Source: Gammaproteobacteria bacterium (GTDB lineage: Bacteria > Pseudomonadota > Gammaproteobacteria > Pseudomonadales > M0112). Taken from it: a stretch of 17,738 nucleotides of DNA. A model generated the notes under the pieces. That model did not search any database. It had not been told where the DNA came from and saw nothing but the letters and a program-made list of their open reading frames with translations. Below are positions 14,486 to 17,738 of the stretch, one piece after another; within the stretch, counting starts at the first letter, position 1; each line of letters begins with the position of its first letter. The position numbers and the translations under genes were made by a program. The stretch is taken from assembly GCA_006227085.1 (NCBI GenBank), contig SBFY01000021.1:1-17738 (forward strand), read 5' to 3'.

Positions 14486-15616
14486 TTACTCGGCAAACGC
14501 CTTGCCAGCAGCAATGCGCTCACCCAGTGTCGCCAGCAAACGCGCTGAGGTTCCCAGCGTCATTTCGATCTGGCGTGCCCACAGGCTGTAGCGCCACAGG
14601 CTGTAATCACGATCAATACCAAAACCACCGTGCAAGTGCTGGGCCGCATAGCTCACGCGATGCCCGGTATCCCCTGCCCAGATCTTGGCGATGGCCACTT
14701 CATTGGTGGCATCACGACCGCTATCCAGCAATGAAACGGCCTGGTAAGTGGTCAGCTTCAGGCACTCCACATCCATGTAGCAGTTCGCTGCACGATGCTG
14801 TACGGCCTGGAAGGTACCAATGGCCACGCCAAACTGCTGGCGCTCACAGGCATAGCTGGCGGTCATGCGCATGGACTTATCGCTGACACCGATTTGCATG
14901 GCACACAAGGCGGCCATGGTGCGCTCACTCACCCACTTCATCGCAGCAGCACCCTTGTCGGCTTTCACCACGATGGCGGCTTCCGGCACCAGCACATCCT
15001 TCATCACCACTTCATACCAGGGCTCACGCGTGGTGCTGACCTGGCGGGTCAATTTGACACCCTTGGCTTTCGGATCCACCAACACCACGACCACGCCCTT
15101 GCTGGTTTTGGCCGACACCAGGATGGCATCAGACTGTTTGGCAAATGGCACACACACCTTGGTGCCGCTGACCAGCAGGTTTTTACCCTTGGCTTTGGCA
15201 GTGGCCTTGGGGGTGGCAGGATCTTCGTTGCCGGTTTCCATCAGCGCTGCAGTCACCAGCGACTCGCCGGATGCAATTTTCGGCAACCAGGCTTTCTTCA
15301 ATGTGGCGCTACCGAATTTCTGGATCGGCAATGCGGTGCTGACCAGCACCGGCACCACCGGTACAGGCGCTACCGTGCGACCCACTTCCTCGACGAACAG
15401 GGCCAGCTCGGTAAAACCAAAGCCCATGCCACCGAGTTTCTCGTCAATCGCCACACCCAACAGGCCCGCTTCAGCGAGTTGCTTCCACAAGTCCGCATCA
15501 AAGCGGTCTTCCTGCTTATCGATGGCATTCAAACGCTCAACCGTCGCGAGATCGGTCAGCATCTGGCGGGCCAAGCCCTGTACTTCTTTCTGGGTTTCGT
15601 TGAATGAAAAATCCAT
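14486..15616 (-). CDS. Acyl-CoA dehydrogenase, beta-type subunit of a heteromeric pair
   Basis: A 376-residue acyl-CoA dehydrogenase-fold protein. It keeps the FAD-contact motif RQQFGVAIGTFQ (259-270) and LHGGFGI (328-334), which bind the neighbouring flavin. It lacks the usual substrate and FAD loop (S/TEPxxGSD is replaced by METGNEDPATPK) and has Leu (L354, in MTLGT) where MCAD-type enzymes carry the catalytic Glu. That pattern fits the non-catalytic or half-site subunit of alpha2beta2 dehydrogenases such as mycobacterial FadE27/FadE29 in cholesterol side-chain oxidation. It starts 12 bases after the upstream dehydrogenase, with AAGGGAG overlapping that gene's TAA, so the two are surely co-expressed. 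The lysine-rich insert KATAKAKGKN (137-146) is notable. Confidence 0.88.
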   Translation of the reverse strand: MDFSFNETQKEVQGLARQMLTDLATVERLNAIDKQEDRFDADLWKQLAEAGLLGVAIDEKLGGMGFGFTELALFVEEVGRTVAPVPVVPVLVSTALPIQKFGSATLKKAWLPKIASGESLVTAALMETGNEDPATPKATAKAKGKNLLVSGTKVCVPFAKQSDAILVSAKTSKGVVVVLVDPKAKGVKLTRQVSTTREPWYEVVMKDVLVPEAAIVVKADKGAAAMKWVSERTMAALCAMQIGVSDKSMRMTASYACERQQFGVAIGTFQAVQHRAANCYMDVECLKLTTYQAVSLLDSGRDATNEVAIAKIWAGDTGHRVSYAAQHLHGGFGIDRDYSLWRYSLWARQIEMTLGTSARLLATLGERIAAGKAFAE

Positions 15617-15628
15617 GATGCTTCTCCC

Positions 15629-16816
15629 TTATCGCTTGGCCCGTGGCATCCACAGCCCGGCCATGGCAATGATGTCGCGTTGAATTTCGTTGGTACCACC
15701 ACCGAAGGTGATGATGGATGCGGTGCGATACAGCATTTCCAGCCGGCCACGCAACACAGCACCTTTGGAATCCATGTGCAGCACGCTGCTCTGGCCCAGC
15801 ACTTCACCCAGCAAACGATACAGTTCCACAAAGAATTCCGTACCGTACACTTTCGCTGCAGAGGCATCCTGCATCGACAACTCACCCACCGTCATGCTCC
15901 AGGCCTGGCGATAGCAAATGAGTTTCAGCGCTTCCAAACCAGTACGCGCCTTGGCGAGGTTGATCTGCACCCAGGGCTGGTCAATCACGCGAGTGCCATC
16001 GGCGAGCTTGGTGTCCTTCGCCCACTTGGTCACATTGTTGAACAACTGTGCAAACGAACCGACATTCACCAATGACAGGCGCTCACGGTTCAACTGGCTG
16101 GTGATCATCTTCCAGCCGCCATCGACTTCACCGACCAGGTGATCTTCGGGCACGCGCACATTGTCGTAATACGTGGCGTTGGTGCGCACATCACCCAGGG
16201 TGTGCACCGGTGACAGGCTGTAACCCTTGGCGGTTGCCGGCACCAGGAACATGGAAATGCCCTTGTGCTTTTTCACTTCCGGATCAGGATTGGTACGCGC
16301 AGCGACCCACAGCCAATCAGCATGATGCGCCAATGACGTCCACATCTTCTGGCCATTGATGACCCATTCATTGCCTTCCTTGCGTGCCGTGGTTTTCAGC
16401 GACGCCAGGTCAGTACCGGCGCCCGGCTCGGAATAACCAATGGCGATGATGATTTCACCACCAAGGATTTTCGGCACCAGCAGTTTCTTCAAGCGGGGAG
16501 CGGCATTCGCTGCCAGGATCGGCCCCACCGATTCCGTGGTCAGGAACGGGAACGGGAAACCGGCACGCATCACTTCTTCAACGAAAATGAATTGCTCCAT
16601 TTCGCTCATGCCGCGACCACCCAGCTCTTTCGGCCAGCCCACACCAATCCAGCCATCCTTGCCCAGCTGTCTCATCGCTTTCCAGAACAAGGGGCCGCCG
16701 CCCTCACCCGGCGTCTGGCTGACTTCGTCAACCAGTTCAGGCGTCATCAGTTTCTTGAAGTAGGCACGCAACTCCTTGCGGAGTGCTTCCTGCTCAGGCG
16801 TAAATTCCAGCTTCAT
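15629..16816 (-). CDS. Acyl-CoA dehydrogenase, alpha-type catalytic subunit
   Basis: A 395-residue acyl-CoA dehydrogenase of the FadE26/FadE28-like group. It has the substrate and FAD loop IGYSEPGAGTDLASL (126-140), the WVINGQKMWTS strand (151-161) and the C-terminal FGGGTNEIQRDIIA (371-384). At the MCAD catalytic position (Glu of YEGT) it has Gly (G373). A candidate base is E245 in LNRERLSL, the position used by isovaleryl-CoA dehydrogenase and reported for the mycobacterial sterol-acyl enzyme. It lacks the RxxFG..I..FQ motif, which the downstream gene supplies. The two should therefore form a heterotetramer oxidising a steroid-CoA side chain; the exact acyl length is unknown. The ATG at 16816 has AGGAG upstream. 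It is the first gene of the operon. Confidence 0.9.
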   Translation of the reverse strand: MKLEFTPEQEALRKELRAYFKKLMTPELVDEVSQTPGEGGGPLFWKAMRQLGKDGWIGVGWPKELGGRGMSEMEQFIFVEEVMRAGFPFPFLTTESVGPILAANAAPRLKKLLVPKILGGEIIIAIGYSEPGAGTDLASLKTTARKEGNEWVINGQKMWTSLAHHADWLWVAARTNPDPEVKKHKGISMFLVPATAKGYSLSPVHTLGDVRTNATYYDNVRVPEDHLVGEVDGGWKMITSQLNRERLSLVNVGSFAQLFNNVTKWAKDTKLADGTRVIDQPWVQINLAKARTGLEALKLICYRQAWSMTVGELSMQDASAAKVYGTEFFVELYRLLGEVLGQSSVLHMDSKGAVLRGRLEMLYRTASIITFGGGTNEIQRDIIAMAGLWMPRAKR

Positions 16817-17001
16817 TTCACTCTCCTGGGACTTGGGGAAATTACCGGTTCATCCAAACCATCGGGCCGGCATTTTACCCCCAATTGACTGACCATTACG
16901 ATCATCCGGGGCTAACTCGCCTGCCATCCAGACCGCCCACGCGGTTTAAGGCACTGAATTATTTGGTAATCGCTGCTTCGCGCCAATAGCAAAAGCGTTC
17001 A

Positions 17002-17026
17002 GGCTGATTGACTTTACCGATCAGCC
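17002..17026. repeat. Inverted repeat GGCTGAT-11-ATCAGCC, possible operator
   Basis: Seven-base perfect arms (17002-17008 and 17020-17026) are separated by 11 bases. There is no T run, so it is not a terminator. The size suits a dimeric repressor. It lies about 25 bases upstream of the plus-strand -35 candidate. Confidence 0.45.
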
Positions 17027-17051
17027 AACAGCCTTGTCGCACCCTGTCCAC

Positions 17052-17080
17052 TTGCGACCCTGCGAGCCGATCTGTATCCT
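17052..17080 (+). promoter_or_regulatory. Promoter candidate for the DUF35-thiolase operon
   Basis: TTGCGA (17052-17057) and TATCCT (17075-17080) are spaced by 17 bases, each matching four of six. Transcription would start near 17087, just before the inverted repeat at 17095. Confidence 0.35.
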
Positions 17081-17094
17081 TCTGATTTTGTTGG

Positions 17095-17116
17095 GATTAC
17101 CGCGCCAGTGGTAATC
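17095..17116. repeat. Inverted repeat GATTACC-8-GGTAATC, possible operator
   Basis: Perfect seven-base arms (17095-17101 and 17110-17116) surround an eight-base spacer, 27 bases before the DUF35 start codon. GGTAATC also occurs alone at 16965-16971, and AATTACC at 16840-16846 near the divergent gene. The repeats suggest a TetR-like or similar dimer site controlling both operons, but this is inference. Confidence 0.5.
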
Positions 17117-17143
17117 GAAGTCGTGACTCGCCGGAGATTCCCC

Positions 17144-17575
17144 ATGAGCGATAAACCCCGGGTTCCCGCCCTGGAGGGCTGGTTTACCATGGACGCCAAG
17201 CCACAGTTGCTGGGCAGCCGCTGCACCGAATGTGGCACTTTTTTCTTCCCGAAGAAAATCCAGTACTGCAAGAACCCCGCCTGTGACAGCGAGACCTTTG
17301 ATGAAGTCCCCCTGTCACGCACCGGCAAGATCTGGTCTTACACCAATGCCTGCTACAAGCCGCCAGAGCCGTTCATCGCCGCCGAGCCATTCGAGCCGTT
17401 CTCGATTGCTGCGGTAGAACTGGAACAGGAGAAGATGATCGTACTGGGCCAGGTGATCACCGGTGTGGCGGTCGACACCCTCAGCGTGGGCATGCCGGTC
17501 GAGCTGGTGCTCGAACCCCTGTTCGAGGATGACGAATCCATCAAGATGACCTGGAAGTGGAAACCCACTGCCTGA
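17144..17575 (+). CDS. DUF35 Zn-ribbon / OB-fold protein, thiolase partner
   Basis: A 143-residue protein with an N-terminal rubredoxin-like zinc ribbon (C27-x2-C30, C42, C47; CTECG and YCKNPAC) and a C-terminal OB fold (GKIWSYTNACYKPPEPF through GMPVELVLEPLF). Proteins of this kind bind CoA esters and pair with thiolases; in actinobacterial steroid breakdown a DUF35 domain is needed by the Ltp2 aldolase. The ATG at 17144 is favoured by GGAG eight bases upstream; an in-frame GTG at 17108 lies inside the inverted repeat and is less likely. The thiolase gene begins 26 bases after its stop, supporting a complex of the two. It is divergent from the dehydrogenase operon. Confidence 0.9.
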   Translation: MSDKPRVPALEGWFTMDAKPQLLGSRCTECGTFFFPKKIQYCKNPACDSETFDEVPLSRTGKIWSYTNACYKPPEPFIAAEPFEPFSIAAVELEQEKMIVLGQVITGVAVDTLSVGMPVELVLEPLFEDDESIKMTWKWKPTA

Positions 17576-17601
17576 TGCAACCTGACTCTGGAGCTTTTTG
17601 A

Positions 17602-17738
17602 ATGACACAGGAAATCGCAATTCTCGGCGTCGGCATGCACCCATGGGGCAAGTGGGGCCGTAACTTCGTGGAATACGGTGTGCACGCTGCCCGTGCTGCC
17701 CTCAAGGATGCCGGCGTGCCCTGGCAGGACGTGCAGTT
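17602..17738 (+). CDS. Thiolase-superfamily protein (SCP-x/Ltp2-like), N-terminal part
   Basis: Only the first 45 codons are in the window. The beginning, EIAILGVGMHPWGKWG, followed by the helix VEYGVHAARAALKDAGVPWQD, is the usual opening of thiolase-like lipid-transfer or acetyl-CoA acetyltransferase proteins: a first beta strand, the GxG..P/T.FG turn and then an EA.RAAL.DAG helix. GGAG lies eight bases before the ATG. With the DUF35 gene directly upstream, it is probably the carbon-carbon cleaving thiolase or retro-aldolase of a steroid side-chain pathway. The active-site cysteine and histidine are outside the window, so thiolase and aldolase cannot be told apart. Confidence 0.82.
   Translation, partial: MTQEIAILGVGMHPWGKWGRNFVEYGVHAARAALKDAGVPWQDVQ

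Larger units (their letters stand above)
16817..17143. other. 327-base divergent control region without a gene
   Basis: No credible coding region is visible between the dehydrogenase operon (minus) and the DUF35 gene (plus). For the minus side, TAAAAT (plus positions 16872-16877) is a fair -10 about 55 bases before the start, without a good -35. For the plus side see the promoter entry at 17052. Two inverted repeats and four copies of the hexamer ATTACC/GGTAAT (16841, 16965, 17096, 17110) are spread across the region. Neither the mycobacterial KstR motif (AACnnGTT core) nor KstR2 motif was recognised. Confidence 0.5.

Noticed and set aside
14795..15683. Two frames of about 270 codons antisense to the dehydrogenase genes
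   Set aside because: Both are shadows produced by codon bias on the opposite strand; no motif and no ribosome site.
16817..17143. KstR or KstR2 operator in the divergent region
   Set aside because: I looked for the AACnnGTT and CAAGnnCTTG cores and found neither.

Overview
The window reads as a piece of a gammaproteobacterial chromosome of moderately high GC. It carries core genes in the E. coli style (rimO end, rsmE, uup, an E. coli-type msrA, an entericidin-like lipoprotein). These are mixed with genes for breakdown of steroids or similar isoprenoid lipids: a CYP125/124/142-like P450, two adjacent acyl-CoA dehydrogenases of the heterotetrameric type, a DUF35 Zn-ribbon/OB protein followed by a thiolase, and a 3-ketosteroid-dehydrogenase-like flavoprotein. 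A marine steroid-degrading lineage such as Spongiibacteraceae would fit, but that is inference from gene content only. No tRNA, rRNA, CRISPR array, IS element or phage gene was seen.

Layout. 1-1162 (+): end of rimO, then rsmE, with stop and start sharing one base. 1225-2868 (+): two tandem phytanoyl-CoA-dioxygenase-like genes that look more AT-rich than their neighbours. 2851-6741 (-): a tight four-gene operon in the order uup, DUF1653, membrane-anchored DUF4124/metallopeptidase, msrA. 6742-7060: divergent region with a near-ideal promoter and a 45-residue entericidin-like lipoprotein. 7061-8725 (+): large FAD protein. 8822-10673 (+): DUF3617 periplasmic protein, GNAT-like protein and sulfotransferase, packed with 2-nt or 1-nt junctions and closed by a symmetrical terminator. 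10741-11661 (-): outer-membrane beta-barrel. 11826-12362 (+): second DUF3617 paralogue. 12396-14296 (-): P450 followed by a Zn-ribbon methyltransferase, sharing one base. 14486-16816 (-): the two acyl-CoA dehydrogenases, with a UUCG-loop terminator. 17144-17738 (+): DUF35 protein and the start of a thiolase.

How it fits together. The P450 would oxidise the terminal carbon of a sterol side chain. After CoA activation (gene not in the window), the dehydrogenase pair would introduce the alpha-beta double bond, and the thiolase with its DUF35 partner would carry out the carbon-carbon cleavage. The flavoprotein at 7061 may act on the ring system. The 327-nt divergent region between the dehydrogenases and the DUF35 gene holds two inverted repeats that could be operators for a shared regulator. 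The strongest points for follow-up are the complementary half-sites of the dehydrogenase pair, the P450-methyltransferase coupling, the DUF3617/GNAT-like/sulfotransferase operon, and the tandem dioxygenases.
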